DNA from: Ottelia alismoides
Lineage: Eukaryota > Streptophyta > Magnoliopsida > Alismatales > Hydrocharitaceae
Assembly: GCA_037367405.1 (NCBI GenBank)
Contig: JAZKJV010006048.1
Coordinates: 1-64,000, forward strand
Reading direction: 5' to 3'
DNA: 64,000 nt
Shown: positions 48,001-61,559 of the stretch, in pieces
Layout of the letters: every line of letters begins with the position of its first letter
Position numbering within the stretch: position 1 is the first letter of the stretch
Program-made: the position numbers and the translations under genes
Notes under the pieces: model-generated
Database searches by the model: none
Told to the model about the DNA's origin: nothing
What the model saw: the letters and a program-made list of their open reading frames with translations, nothing else

Positions 48001-48436
48001 ACAAAAACATTTTATTCACCCATTTATAGTATTTATAGATATATTTTCAAATATAAAGCCTACATTATATGTAGTTATTTATACTCATTTACTTATTATC
48101 ATTATTAAAATACCCTTGAAATTTAGAAACCCTTAAAAAATAAAAAGTGCTCCACATTAAGGTATTTGTTATGATTTTTTATCTTACATACATTTATATC
48201 CTATATATCTAATGCATTATACATATAATCTATATATTCTTATACACAATTATTTTATATTATAAAGAAATTTAAAAAACATAAAATATAAAAAATTATA
48301 AAAATTGTAATATTAGAAACAAAAAATAAATATGAATTAAATTTTTAAAAAATATAAAACATTTAAAGCACACAAAAATATAAATCCCTATAAAACACAC
48401 AAAACATTTATTGAATTGTTATTAATTTTTGTGGCT
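45027..48436 (+). other. AT-rich 3' tail of the Athila-like element, part 2, with a 2-kb repeated layout
   Basis: Noncoding. Two similar AT-rich units (about 45100-46480 and 47070-48430) are separated by a balanced block (46480-47070) that resembles 33740-34480 in position and general wording. Matching landmarks, such as a TTATTACTGTATTTT-like block followed by CCAAA and TCACAAAAAA, lie about 2.05-2.07 kb apart (45608 and 47681). Confidence 0.45.
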
Positions 48437-48627
48437 ATCCACATTGCTCTTTTGTGGTTTGACCCCTACACTTGTATATTATACATGTCATTTAGTAGGG
48501 TATAATATATTTTAACTCATCATTATTTATTGCTTGAGCATTATTATGTGTTAAGTGTTGATTGACACACTAGATTGATGATATCTTAGAGTTGAGAGGG
48601 CAGTCAACACAACGATTGTCGGACCTA
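48437..48627 (+). mobile_element. Terminal sequence of the plus-strand Athila-like element
   Basis: TTTGTGGTTTGACCCCTAC, then AGGGTATAATAT, then TTTATTGCTTGAGC, ending TTGTCGGACC. Collinear with the reverse complement of 22622-22830. Its last 70 bp recur at 738-806. Homology with the left block begins at 48558, inside this terminus. Confidence 0.55.
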
Positions 48628-49334
48628 ACTCGTTGGGAACTATAGACCCTATATGACCGGACGTTAGGATCCCTTCTCTATTTTAGTTTTCATAAGGCGA
48701 TGAAATGGAGATTCATCAACCTCCCAACTGATGGTCTTGATCACATGATCCCTAGTGGCATTCCTCAATCGCTTTGTGAACCCTGTCAATGAGTACTCTA
48801 CAAAAAAACTCCCATTCATCCTCAAGTGCACGGATCATCCACAGAACGTTCACCACTTATTCCATCCACAAATGTTTATTCTAAAGAATGGTTATATCGA
48901 AGAACTGGGTTATAAGAACCCTTAGTTATTCCACATCGGTTCTATATGCTTCTGTAAAGCATCTGCATCCTCAACCTACTCATGCTCCAAAGAGATTGAT
49001 AATTCCACGCTCTCCTCCACATTGTGAGAAGGATAGTAGGAGGGATTGTCCTACTGTAGGAGTAGTTGCTCTATTGCCTCTTGGCGATGTTGGATGCCAT
49101 GTACTACATGTACAAGGAAGGCTAGTTGTTGTGCCACGTCATTATCCATATGAGGTGGCATGATTTTGCATAAAGAATCGCAACCTTTCTTTTGTTGGGA
49201 GAGACATATGGTGAAGGATATAAATTTTTCTATTTTCCTTAGAACTCCTGTCAGGTGAGAAGACTCTCAACAATATCATGAATTTCGAACACCAATGAGA
49301 GATAATATGCGTGGAATGGAAAAGAGTGTCCCTG
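48628..49334 (-). pseudogene. Ty3/gypsy gag remnant, right copy
   Basis: Duplicate of 807-1514. The minus strand shows MPPHMDNDVAQQLAFLVHVV, YYPSHNVEESVELSISLEHE, VEDADALQKHIEPMW and RLRNATRDHVI, where the left copy has RWWNATREH. Stops are frequent. It lies directly downstream of the primer-binding site. Confidence 0.55.
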
Positions 49335-49349
49335 CTCTGGTATCAAACT
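49335..49349 (-). other. Primer-binding site, right gypsy copy
   Basis: The minus strand reads GTTTGATACCAGAGC: two differences from the initiator-Met site over the 13-nt TTGGTATCAGAGC. The left copy is 1515-1529. Confidence 0.65.
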
Positions 49350-50791
49350 GTGAATAACCCGACCCCTGAGGATCCGAGTACTCAGACCTGTTCCACACAC
49401 AAATACACCATTCTGAAAATTATAAATGTAATTTAAATAGGAGAAAATATAAAAAAATATTGGACCATACAATTTCTTTTCATCCACATCATATACATCA
49501 TTCATTACATATGACACGCCTACAAATGTCCACAATGTACTAGATATGCGTCGAAATGTGTGTCCATGCATACATTATACATATGTCTCTCAAAATGCTA
49601 GAAGTTAAGTAGTAAAACTACAAGTGTATGCAATAAAAGTAACTATTGTGCTAGACCATAAAAATTATATCTGTCCTAATTGAAGCCTCCAAGCAGGAGT
49701 CGCTCGATATTGTAGTCACTCTTGAGAACTTGTGGATTTTACATAAAGTCACACTATTAGAAAAGCTGCCCCATATGATGTCAAACTACAACAATTAATA
49801 TATCGTAAAATGTGCAAAAGAAACAAACTGGGTAAACCATCCTAACAAATGAAGAAGCCACTTAATCATCATAAATTTCCATTATCCTTAATTACACATG
49901 CATCATGTATAGTCTGCGATCTTGGTCAATAAGGAACCACACACTATGACTCTAAGGCACTAAGAAAACCTTAGGGTTGGGGTGCCTCCATGGGCATATA
50001 GTGGAGTATAATGCATACTAATTAAGTTCTCTATACCAAATTGTAATTCTCATGTTAACTTCCCCATGCATTGCACTAGATTCACCTCAACCTCAATCAC
50101 TTGACCAACTTCCATCCCCTGAATCCTCGTGAACCACCCAAGTCCACTACCAATGTATAAGAGTACATGGTGTTGTAGGGCACAAGATAGGGTACTGATC
50201 ACTGAGATCATTCATACCATAGCCAGAAAACCCATCGATTATCCCAATCCTCCTTATATATGAGAGATCACTTCATTCGCGCAATTTCCCAACTTCAATA
50301 ACCATATTTCTCAGAACTCCCTTATTAGTGCACCCACATGAAATGCGAACCAATGTGGCATACTCTAGCCAATATACAAGTTTAACCCTAAGTGAATAAG
50401 TGAAGAAATAGACCACCAATCATTGCTACTTAGCACTCTCTCGAAGTATTGGGATGAAGGCACACAAGTAGTGAGGTTGAACACTATCATATTATCACCT
50501 TTGTGTGCCGAGAAACATGTCCCCAAAACAATCCCTAATGGGATCATCGCATCTAAGCTACTATCTGGCCCCCAAGGGTGCATACCTCTCCCATTCCGAT
50601 GTCTACTCCTCATGCCACTTAAGATTAAATCACTGTGGTATGGACAAGGACCCAATAAGATATGTGTCCATTGAACTCAAATGTAAATACATAGATCTAG
50701 ATACCCCCTTGATTATTCGAACGATGTTCAAGATCTTTATGAGTCACCAAGGCTCAACCCATTAAAGTATATCACCTTAACTGATAATTGA
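49350..50791 (-). repeat. Gypsy LTR segment, right copy
   Basis: Matches 1530-2984 along its length. It is interrupted by the copia insertion at 50792-50797, as in the left copy. Confidence 0.55.
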
Positions 50792-50796
50792 CCCAT
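50792..50796. repeat. Left target-site duplication, right copia copy
   Basis: CCCAT, identical to 61190-61194. Confidence 0.8.
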
Positions 50797-53448
50797 TGAA
50801 GGATATGAGAATATCCTTAAGTGCATCACGGAAGATGATGATCATATCGTATGCGACTAGGAGCGACTAGTTGCACTAGTAGCTCGAGACAACATAATTT
50901 AAAAATTTCAACGATGAAACCACATGATCCAAAAACGCTTCTTGGATCATTTCATCTAAACCACAAACGAGTATTAGAGTTACCTCTTGAAGTATGGTTG
51001 CGATTGAGTCTCTAAACGAAGAGACATCATATCTCAAGTCCAATCCGGCGGAGGAGACTCTTGCAAGTGCATTGATGAATTGTGTGCTTCTCATAATCCA
51101 TGTTGATGATCCAAGCAGCAAAGCTCCTAATCTCGTCACATGAGATCCAACGTCTTTTAAACGATTGACGTGCAACAAAGGAGATGGAAATCCATGAGAA
51201 AACAATCTGCATATCAGTGACGTTGCGGTGATAGTGACTCTCTCTAGGGCTCCATGATGGACAGCCACAATTAGAGAGAGAGAGAGAGTGAGAGGGTTGG
51301 CATGTAAAGAGAGAGAAAGACAATATGATGTTGTCTCTTAATGTTTCTATAACTTGAAGAGCAAGGTGTGCCTCTTATTATATAGTATTTTGGGAGTCCA
51401 TAGATCACAATGCATGGACTACGCAAAATCATTGGATGAGATTGATTTGTGCCTCTTTCAATGGCCATTATTTTGTTGTAAAAACACAACAACAATTAAT
51501 TTAATGAAGATTAAATATATATTGATAATCAATAGAAATTAATCCTAAATTAAATCAATCAAGCATGAGATCATTGAATGGAGATTACATCGCTCCATGG
51601 GATTTAGAGTGGACAGCCACCCTTTCCTAATGGGATTTGGTGGTTGTCCCCCCTCTCATTACGGAAGGGTGCAATCTCATGTAATCCCATGAGATTACAT
51701 TATTCCATGGAAATCTCCAAGATTTACAACACTTGTTGGAAATTATTCCTCAAAAATAATTCATTTTTTGTGAGTATTGCAATCTTGTCATTGGAAAATT
51801 GTGAGTCACATTCATATCTCAAAATAGAATGTGATTGACATTTTCAATTAATTATCCAATGTGAATCCAATTTATTTTAAAAATTAATCAACAAATATAA
51901 ATCATAATATGCTCTCTCTCATATATTATAAATCACATTTATAATATATATGATTTATATGGATAGTACTATCCACATTATTCATATCCATGACAATTAA
52001 ATAACATTTTATCATCTTGGATCTCTATTCTCACGTGCCCAAATAATATGAATCAATATTCACATTATATGCATCTTTTATAAATAAGTCATATTTAATT
52101 GTCTGAGATAACCCTCCCTATACTATGATTCAAATTCATATTATTCATGTTAATTAAATCACATTTAATTATCATTTTTTCTCAATGCTCGGATACATAT
52201 GTCAACAATGAAATTATCCATGAACTCTTTCAAGGATAATGCACTTTCTCCGCATATGCTTGGAGATAAGTACATGGTGATTGTATTGTTACATGTATAG
52301 TGACTTGGATATTGAGATCACATATCAAACCCAGATCCTGTCGACCTCTCGTAGTTGTTTGATTAAATCAAGACCGAAAATCTAATCTTCTCATTTCATC
52401 TGAATTACACTAAGACCAATGTCCAACAATTGGACCAAGATAATATGATTTATCTACTGAGATGAGTCACTAAAATACATACCTTTTCATCACTCCCTAG
52501 GAGTGGAAGCATCATGGTTATACAATCATTTATGATCGCATGACCCTCAGGTATTCCTAATACCTATACTTCTTAAATATTATAAGACCAAGAATAAACA
52601 TGAAGTATTAGATACATTCTACACATCTACTTCAAGATTTTATCACTAAGTTTCTCATTTGATCATTGGGAGTTGGTATAGATAATATACTTTCAAAAAG
52701 AACATATCATACCTATATGTTGATCATATACTTCCAAAAGCATATATCAAACCTAAAAATCCGTCAAGCTTCCAAAGTGAGATGACCATGAACGCAAATT
52801 CATTCTTCCCAAGATCTCATAAGTGAGATCATGTCTTCTGGTTTACATGTGAACATGTATGATCCCTTGGAATGATCGTATTACTCATATGCCCTTGCAT
52901 GCACGCTAGCACATCGGTTTATAGATCTTGATTAAGTCATCAACCTATTTCTTTGCCAAATGTACATACTCAGACCTATAGTAACACATTTTTCTTTGGT
53001 CAGAGGATGTGTGCCTATATCATGACAGCAAACAACATAGATCTTTGGTTATCTCGATCTAGTTAAGACAACTCTTTAACCTAACTTATCTAACACCTCA
53101 ATCTTTATTCATATGTAGAGCACCTACATCAAGAGGTTAGTCATTTATCAACCTTTAGAGAAAGGATTGCCATCTCCTTCTCAGATTGGAGATCACCCCA
53201 TAATAATCATTTGACGGTACTTGATGAGTCCTTATTCTATCTCCTTAGATATTCATCCAAGCACCAGCCTCTATGATTCAACAATTGAATCAATAGCTGT
53301 GTGATCAATAAGATAGCCTTGTTACATAACCCTAATTGTACTAAGGGACCTATTATGTAAATTAATTATTCCTCATTTCAGATATGGTAATGATATTTGC
53401 AATAACAATTATTGCATAATGGCTCGTCGTGGGCTCCCATGTCCAACA
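50797..53448 (-). repeat. 3' LTR, right copia copy
   Basis: 2,652 bp, TGAAGGATATGAG to TGTCCAACA (plus-strand reading). Long GA-repeat tract near 51270-51300. Minus-strand TATA-like CTATATAATAAG near 51373. Confidence 0.85.
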
Positions 53449-53471
53449 ATCTCCCACTAGCCCAAAGAGCC
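53449..53471 (-). other. Polypurine tract, right copia copy
   Basis: GGGCTAGTGGGAGAT before TGTTGG on the minus strand, identical to the left copy. Confidence 0.8.
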
Positions 53472-54289
53472 ATTAATGGGCTAATCTTTAAACAAAATTC
53501 ATGTGACAATCATAAGCTATTTAGAAAATAGCTTGCTATGTTGGTCAGTTATTCTGTTCCCAAGAGACTACGCCATGTCCTTTTACAACACTTGCATTTC
53601 CCTTAGTAGTAGTGCTCGCATCCAATGTAAATGTTGCATGGCATGCAACCAATACTTAATATTGTCGGTTATAGTGCCCATGACACTACTGCTCAATAAT
53701 TATTATAACCCGTATGCAATTTCTATAATACTTATCATAATATCTTTATTCTCAGAGTTCTCTATTTTCAAAGATATCTACATTTAAGACCTCACAGATC
53801 TCTATCTATAAAATCTTAATTTCTCGAAGATAATACTTTTAGATCACTATCTCTAAGTCTTGATATATTTGAAGATATTATTATTACTACAATCAAGTGT
53901 TTTATCTCCATAGTAGGATTAGTAATAGTTTACTAATCATACTGCATGGCAGTCATCTGATTTTCGTACACATCTAGCATACACTCGACTTCTTGTAATT
54001 GATGCACAAGGGCAAGCAGTTTTAGCATTCACTTTTTCAACTCTTTGAGATGATGTCTCTTTATATAGGTCAGTACCATATCTTAAGGGAAGGAATCCTT
54101 CCATGGCATTTTCATAAAATGAAAATATCCAATATATACCACTAATGTAACGGTCCTAATGCCATCTTCTCTTTGCTTCTGATCACCTTTAGAACTAAGA
54201 TCTAAGAGGTATCCTTGATATCATATCTCAATGTATGGAACAACCAGATTATAAAACATTTATTATCATTCTAAATGATTAAGATATCT

Positions 54290-54780
54290 TTTACATTTAG
54301 CACAATAAAAACATTGGCACTCCCATTAATCTTCACATGGTTCATCAAGATTCTATCTGAAATCACAACATTTATAATTTCATCAAATCTTATTTTTCAA
54401 CTACAAGAAGCTTATTTGAGTCCATAGATGGAGTTCTTTAGCTTGCATACCTTGCTTTAATCATCCACAAAACCATGGGGCTACTTCATATGAATATCCT
54501 TGGTGAGGAATTCATGGAGGAGTGCAATATTGACGTCCATTTTGTAGATGTCAAAGTCAAGTTGTGTGGTTATAGTTAGCAATATTTTGATGTAGTTAAG
54601 CATGGTCACCAAAGAGTAAGTCTCATCGCAAGCGATGTCTTCTCTTCGGTATGTATCTTGTGTATATGAGTCGTGCTTTCAAGGTCTCTACCTTTTCATC
54701 GGGTTCCTTCTTTATTTTTGAAGATCCTTTTACACCTATCGATCCTTACCCCTGTATGTGGATCCTCGGGGGCATGTTTC
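54290..54780 (-). pseudogene. Copia reverse transcriptase remnant, right copy
   Basis: Minus-strand frames include KNKEGTR/KKEPDEKVETLKA-type residues near 54720-54670, NLDEPCED near 54355-54330, and a decayed catalytic-box region near 54310. It is more damaged than the left copy. Confidence 0.55.
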
Positions 54781-55619
54781 TTAGAGGATATTGATTCTCA
54801 AGAGAGATATCCTCTAAGAAACATAGTCTTAGAGATGAAATCTTTCAAGAATGTCAAGGAAATAAAGTAGGTGTCCAATATAATCCTTTATTTTCCTAAT
54901 GAAGCAACATTTTTAGTGCTAAATTGCAGCTTACTTGCATTGATGACAAAGTTATGAACCAAGCAAACCTAAATCCTCAATTGGTTATTAGTATGATAGG
55001 TTCCAAACCAAAGCTTATGAGGGTTTTGATTTTATATCCACATGGAATCCTATTAATGATATATAATGTAGTCTCCACTATATATATATATATATATGGA
55101 AACTAAGACATAATTATGTTAAGATTAACCGTTGATCAAATCATGTCACACTTGATCCATTTGTATCTCCATACAACTCTATTGAGTTTAGGTGTATTAG
55201 GAGGAGTGAGATAGAAATGATATTCATATCCCCATAAGGTATCCCTTGAATTCATCTAATAGGTACTAACTACCTAGATTAAATCAAATTCATTTCATCT
55301 TCCTTCAAATATTGATTCTAAACCAAAATTATGAAATCTTTGAACATTTAAAAGCTTTGTAGGGTGAATGGAAGAAATCTCATATCACATATAATCATTG
55401 AATGATATCACATATCATCAATGTTGATTATGATAAAGATGATCCACATATATCAATATGTATGAGATCTTGAATACCATGGAATCTAACACCATTCTTA
55501 GAGAAGAGTGTGATGGACATTTTACTTTGAATAAAATATTCACAAGTATGTAAGACTTGAAATTTCATACATTCTAAAACTTCATTTCTTACTAGTCTAT
55601 TGATCTCATCAATAGACAT
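54781..55619 (-). pseudogene. Copia GAG-pre-integrase and integrase remnant, right copy
   Basis: 55619-55428 reads MSIDEINRLVRNEVLECMKF, LHTCEYF and LIHIDICG. RKIKDYIGHLLYF lies near 54890. The same Cys-to-Tyr change as in the left copy shows it predates the duplication. Confidence 0.6.
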
Positions 55620-57280
55620 ATGTCCAAGGCTCGATGCCAGATCATTGTCAAATGACCTTCATCCTCCTATTGATCTTTAAAGGTTTGAATTTCCAGTATT
55701 AGAAATGTTAATGAACCATTCTATAATTTTTTTATTTAGTAGAGTCGTCCAGATGTTAACTTACTCTATGGAATATATTCATCATAACCCTTTCTGATAG
55801 GCATGTTCTAGAATTCATGTTTATTTCCCACATTCGGAAATAAACAATGAGTGTATTCTAATATCTAGGTCATGGAGACATTCTCTAAGGCTAAAGGGCT
55901 CTCCCACTGAAATTATTAAGTCTATCTATACAATAAAGATTGTTGCAACAATTGCATCAATATCCATGCAGATGACTATTAAGCCCTAAAATCAAATTTT
56001 CCAATCTTCTAGAACATATGCAACCAATTTCAAGTGTTATTAGAAGAATGAGAAACAATTATTAGACTTTGATCTTGTCTAAAAGTCAATATCAATGATC
56101 CAATGTAGATATATATTATTCTGATGTACTTTGTGGGCCCTTCTACAAAGGATCTAGATAGTCAAGATAGTCACATTATCAATACATCAGCTTTTTGCAG
56201 TATTGACATTTATCCAACTCTTTGGATGTCATATGGAAATTACAAAAGTATAGTCAACTCCTTGACTTTCCTTCTCGCATGGATCAGACCCATGCTACCA
56301 CCGCGCTCCCTTCATCTATAAACAACCATTGCATAAGATAAAGGGTCTCTTATGTTGAACTCAAAAGAATTCAATGTAAGAGTATTTCAAAATTTATACA
56401 TGCTTCATTCAATCATACAATATGAATACCGTGAAGATTAATGAATGACTTGAGTACATATTGTAGAATGATGGAACTCAACGTATCTACATCCATCTAA
56501 ACTCTAAAACACTTTACTTCAGTTAGGTACTCAAACATTTTGAGTACATCAACTCTTATCGAGCCACCATTCTGCATAACCTAGAGAACCATGTCAATCA
56601 TGATTAAATTTCTAGAGCACATATGTATGCCAAAACATCTTCTTCGATTTTTATAAGGATTATTTGATGATTATGACGATCATCAACAAATCACTTCTAA
56701 AGTACATTCCATGAGAGATCAACACTATAGAGACATACAAACCCTAGGGTTGTAGTCATATTATCTTTTTAATTGTCATTCCTCATTATTATGAGGAAGC
56801 TTCTACATTGGAACCACATACATTATGTGTCCAACTGCAAGTACAATATCTTGATCATGCATCCAATCCATGATATTTACAGATTATTATTGAGCATTAT
56901 ATTGAATCAATTTAATGTGGATTATCTGAAATAAGATAATTTTCATAAATCTCTATTACTTTGATTTAGGAATTTTCATATCAAAGTTGTCATGCCTTGT
57001 CAACACGAATAGTTCATTCTGTTAATCACTTTCAAAGTAAGATATTACTTAGCATTATATCTTAAGTAAGATCTTTTATCTTCTCTCTTATCTTTATCAC
57101 ATACCAATAATATGAGAACCTGCAACTTAGATAAGAATAATAGGGAACACATTCTGCCTTGCAAGTCCAACTTGCTTTACCTATTCGGTCTTTAACACCC
57201 GAGCCCACCACCCTAAGGTGATGTTGACCTATCGTTAATTGAACCAACCGTCAACGAGAATAGCACTCGCATTGCGTAAT
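55620..57280 (-). pseudogene. Presumed copia gag-protease region, right copy
   Basis: Collinear with 8040-9640. It includes an extra segment near 55885-55930 not in the left copy. No motif recognised; assignment by position. Confidence 0.3.
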
Positions 57281-57289
57281 CCAATATTG

Positions 57290-57318
57290 CCCCAATATAT
57301 GAGGTCCCGATATTGGGG
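57290..57318 (-). other. Conserved hairpin 1, right copy
   Basis: CCCCAATAT (57290-57298) pairs with ATATTGGGG (57310-57318) around an 11-nt loop. The 57293:57315 pair is C:G where the left copy has A:T (9652:9674). Confidence 0.6.
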
Positions 57319-57420
57319 TCACTACACATACATACTTACTCTTTGGAGAAGCAAAGAGCCTGATCCATATGCACTTATATGTACGAGATTTCACATCAGA
57401 AATGTGTCTCCTACATACAA

Positions 57421-57453
57421 TCCCAGGCGACGGAACCCTTCGCCTTGACGGGA
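57421..57453 (-). other. Conserved hairpin 2, right copy
   Basis: GGCGA (57426-57430) pairs with TCGCC (57440-57444) around a 9-nt loop; outer TCCCA and CGGGA. The 57429:57441 pair is G:C where the left copy has A:T (9788:9800). Confidence 0.6.
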
Positions 57454-58550
57454 GACCATGGATGTCACTTATGTGATCCTACATATCATGTTCAAATTAT
57501 TATAGATCATATTCATATAATTAATTCATCCAAGGGAATAACATCTCTATTCATAATAGAGAGTTTAATTTTAACTAGATCTAATTATTTTAATTACATT
57601 AAATCAAATATCAATCCAACTCAATCAACAAACTTGATTGTTACTTGAAAGGATGGTATTGCCTCAAAGTACAGTTTATTCAAATTTTAAATGTTAGAAA
57701 AGTACATTATGATCCCCATTCATTATTCCTTTCATACATGTTGTTGTGGCTAGTACTGATGGGAGTGGGACATATCTCTCACGGACAAACGTGCTACACC
57801 AACTCTCCCTGACTAGACAACATATCCATCCCATGTTAGGATGATGCTGATTCATCACTTTGTACTTGAAATGATAATCGATTTTTCAACCGAAGATATA
57901 AAATATAATAACAATCAAAACCATTTTATTTTTATTATAAAGAAATTTGGTAAACAAATTACCAATAATAATCAAGCAAGTTTGTTTGTTGGAAAAAAGA
58001 TCATGTAAACAATTTGGGATCTAGATCATATCTAATAAATTATTGGTTAAGGCAATGCCATTTAAGGAAATGGTTATCATGAAATATTTCTCAAATATTT
58101 ATCCATAATTATTCTTGGAAACTAAACCATTTAATTTCACTATTTGATTAAATGAGAACAACAAGGTTCTTGATTTGGAATGTAACTTCTAGCAGTGACC
58201 CACACTTGCTAAATTTGGCATGTCTCAATCAATTTAAAACCAAATCTAGTAAAGTAATGTTTCAAAGTTTGCTAATTTAGTTTACAACAGAATCCAAGTT
58301 ATTTGCACACATTTATAGGAATTTCAAAACCGTAATTAATTCTTTAATTATCTCAGGATTCCACATTTCTGAAACATTGGATAGATGTTAATAAAAATGA
58401 TCATAACTTGAGTAAACGGATTCCAAATCACACAAACTCAAACACCATGTTTTGATTATTTAATGGGGAACAAAATACTAAATTATTTCATGTTTAAAAA
58501 AATAAATAAGGCTGAAAAAATTCATAAAATAGGGCGGCATGAACCAAATG
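57454..58550 (-). other. Untranslated leader, right copia copy, primer site deleted
   Basis: Collinear with the left leader until about 58549. There the sequence jumps from GGCATGAACCAAATG straight into the LTR tip CGATATGAG, missing the roughly 100 bp that contain the primer-binding site in the left copy (10884-10980). Confidence 0.65.
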
Positions 58551-61189
58551 CGATATGAGAATATTCTTAAGCACGTCACGAAAGAGTGATGATTGCATCG
58601 TATGCAATTAGGAGCGACTAGTCATACTAGTTGCTTGAGGCAATGGAATTTAAAAATTACAATTTGATGAAACCACATGATCCAAGAACACTTCTTGGAT
58701 TGTTTCATCTAAACCACAAACAAGTATTAGGGTTACCTCTTGAAGCATGGTTGCGTTCAAGTCTCCACATGAAGAGACATCCTGTCTCAAGTCTGATTCG
58801 AGGAAGGAGATGCTATCCAGCACGTTGATGAAATGCTTGCTTCTCGCAATCCATGTTGATGATCCAAGCATCGCATCTCATGATCTCATCACACACGATC
58901 CGATGTCTTCTTCATGAGTGAGGCACATTGAAGGAGATAGAGATCCAAGGGAAAATAGTCCAGTAGCATAACAACGATGCTGCAGCGATGGCGACTCTGT
59001 ATAGGGCTCCATAGTGGACAATCACAATGAGAAAGAGAGAGAGGGAGGTTGGCATGTAGGGAGAGAAAGAGCATACGAATTTGTCTCTTGATGTTGTTGT
59101 AACTTGAAGATCAAGTTCTTATATAGTATTTTGGGAACCATGGATTACAATCCATAGACTACACATAATCCATGCATGGGATTGATTTGTGCTTGTTTCA
59201 ATGTCCAAGATTTTGTTGTAAAAACACAACAACAACTAAGTCTATTTAGATTAAATATATATTGATAAATAAATATAAATTAATCTTAAAATTAAATCAA
59301 TCAAGCATGAGATCATGGAATAGAGATTATATCCTTCCATGGAATTTGGAGTGGACAACCACCCTTTCCTAATGGGATTGGGTGACCGTCCACCCTCCCA
59401 CTATGGAAAGGTGCAGCCTCATGTAATCCCATAAGATTACATTATTCCTTAGAAATATCCAATATTTACAGCAACACTTGTTGTAAATTATTCTTCAGAA
59501 AACAATTCTTAACTATTTTGTGAATATTGCAATCTTACCTTTTGAAAATTGTGAATCACATTCACAACCCAAAATAAAATGTGATTACTTTTTTAATGAG
59601 TTATACAATGTGAATCCAATTCACATTAATAATTAATTGACAAATATAAATCACAATATGGTCTTTCTTATGTATTATAAATCAGATTTATAATATATAT
59701 GATTAATTTGGATAGCACTATCCACAATAACTATATCCATGATAATTAAATCACATTTAGTCATCTTACATCTCTATTCTCGTATGCCTAAATAATATGA
59801 ATAATATTCACATTATTTACATCTTTTTTAATTAAGTCACATTTAATTATCAAAGACAATTCTCCTTATAATAGGAATCCAATTCATATTATCTATGATA
59901 ATTAAATCACATTTAATTATCAATTTTCTCAATGCTCAGATACATATACCAACAATGAAATTATCTATGAACTCTTTCAAGGATAATGCACTTTATCCGC
60001 GAAAACTTAGAGATAAGGACATGACGATTGTATTTTTCCACGTATAGTGACATGGATATTGAGATCACATCTTGAATCCACATCTTGCGGACATCTCATA
60101 GATGCTTGATTAAATAAAGATTGTAAATCTAATCTTCTCATTTCATCTGAATCACATTCAGTCCATTGTTCAAAATTTAGACGAAGATAAGATCACTTCT
60201 CTACGAAGAGGAGCTACTAAAATCTACACTCGTTTCATCACTCCCTAGGAATGGAAGCGTCATGGTTATAAAATTGTTAATGATCACATCACCCTCAGGT
60301 ATTCCTAATACATGTACATCCTGCAAACTGGAAGGCTAAGAATAAACCTGAAATCATCGATTAATTTTACATTTCTACTTCAGGGTATTGTCATTTAGTT
60401 TCTCATTTGATCATTGGGAGTCGGTATCGATCATATGCTTTCCAAAAGCACATATCATACTTAGGTGTTGATCATATACTTTCCAAAAGTGTATATAAAA
60501 CCTACAAATTCAGTTAAGCTTCCAAAGTGAGACGACCATGCATGGAATTTAATTATCCCAATATCTCATGAGTGGGCTAATGTCTTCCGGTTCAGAAGTG
60601 AACCTGTATGACCCCTTTGAGAGATCATATTACTCATATGCCCTTGCATGCACACCAACGCACCAGTGTATAGACCTTGATTACTTCGTCAACCTATTGG
60701 TCTGCCAATTGTACATACTCAGACATATAGTAGCAATCTGTCTGCGATCAGAGGTTACGTGCTTATATCATGATTGCATATGACATACGTCTCCGGTTAT
60801 CTCGATCTCGTTAAGTCAACTCTTTGACCTAACTTATCTAACACCTATGAATCTTTGTTCTTATGCAGAGAACCTACATTAATAGTTTGGTTATATATCA
60901 GCCTTTAGAGAATGAATTGCCATCTCCTTCTCAGGCTAAAGATCATCCCTTAATAATCATTTGATAGTACATGATGGGTCCCTAGTCTAACTTTTTTCGA
61001 AGCACTAGCTTCTATGATTCAGCAATTGAATCAGTAGTTGTACGATCATTAAGATGGCCATAGCCCATAACCTTCATTATACTAAGGGATCAATTATGCA
61101 AATTAATTATTCTTCATTTCTGTTGCGAGAATGATATTTGCAATAACAATTATTGCATAATGGCTCGTCATGGGCTCGCATGTCCAACA
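58551..61189 (-). repeat. 5' LTR, right copia copy
   Basis: About 2,639 bp. It lacks the first few bases at the deletion junction and has a single copy of the segment duplicated in the left LTR. Minus-strand TATA CTATATAAGAAC near 59120. Confidence 0.85.
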
Positions 61190-61194
61190 CCCAT
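61190..61194. repeat. Right target-site duplication, right copia copy
   Basis: CCCAT, identical to 50792-50796. Confidence 0.8.
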
Positions 61195-61559
61195 ATCAGT
61201 CATACATCATTTTAATTCTATTAATCCGCGAATTTGTCATATATTACAATGTCTTATATGATTATTCATATTTTTAGCATCAATTTGCATCAAATTTTAG
61301 TCCCATATGGGTCCACAGTCCCAGATGATCGATCAACCAAAAAGGGATGATCGATCATTTTTGGTTGGCATGATCCATCAGACTCTGTGGCATGATCTAT
61401 CATTTACATGGATAGTAGCCGAATTCATTTTCTACAATGTCCATGAAGCTCCTCCGATCATAAAATAAAGTACACCTCTTGATCATGCCACTATCTACAT
61501 CTCAACCATATTTTTTTCATCTCCATCCATTCATGCATTTAATGGCAAATTGCAAAATG
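61195..61559 (-). repeat. Gypsy LTR, middle segment, right copy
   Basis: Matches 13990-14354, including the four-unit ATGATCGATCA array (61325-61402). Confidence 0.45.

Larger units (their letters stand above)
50797..61189 (-). mobile_element. Ty1/copia element, duplicated copy of 2990-13984
   Basis: Same orientation, same order and same target site as the left element: LTRs 50797-53448 and 58551-61189, polypurine tract 53449-53471, RT about 54780-54290, integrase region about 55619-54780, hairpins 57453-57290. It differs by a deletion of about 100 bp at 58550 that removed the primer-binding site, and by lacking the 382-bp LTR duplication. One stretch of the 3' LTRs differed by about 11% between left and right copies, versus about 19% between the two LTRs of the left element (both by eye, about 165 bp). 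Confidence 0.85.

Noticed and set aside
55075..55100. TA-repeat run as a regulatory site
   Set aside because: A simple microsatellite in the copia pol region. The left copy has only a short equivalent.
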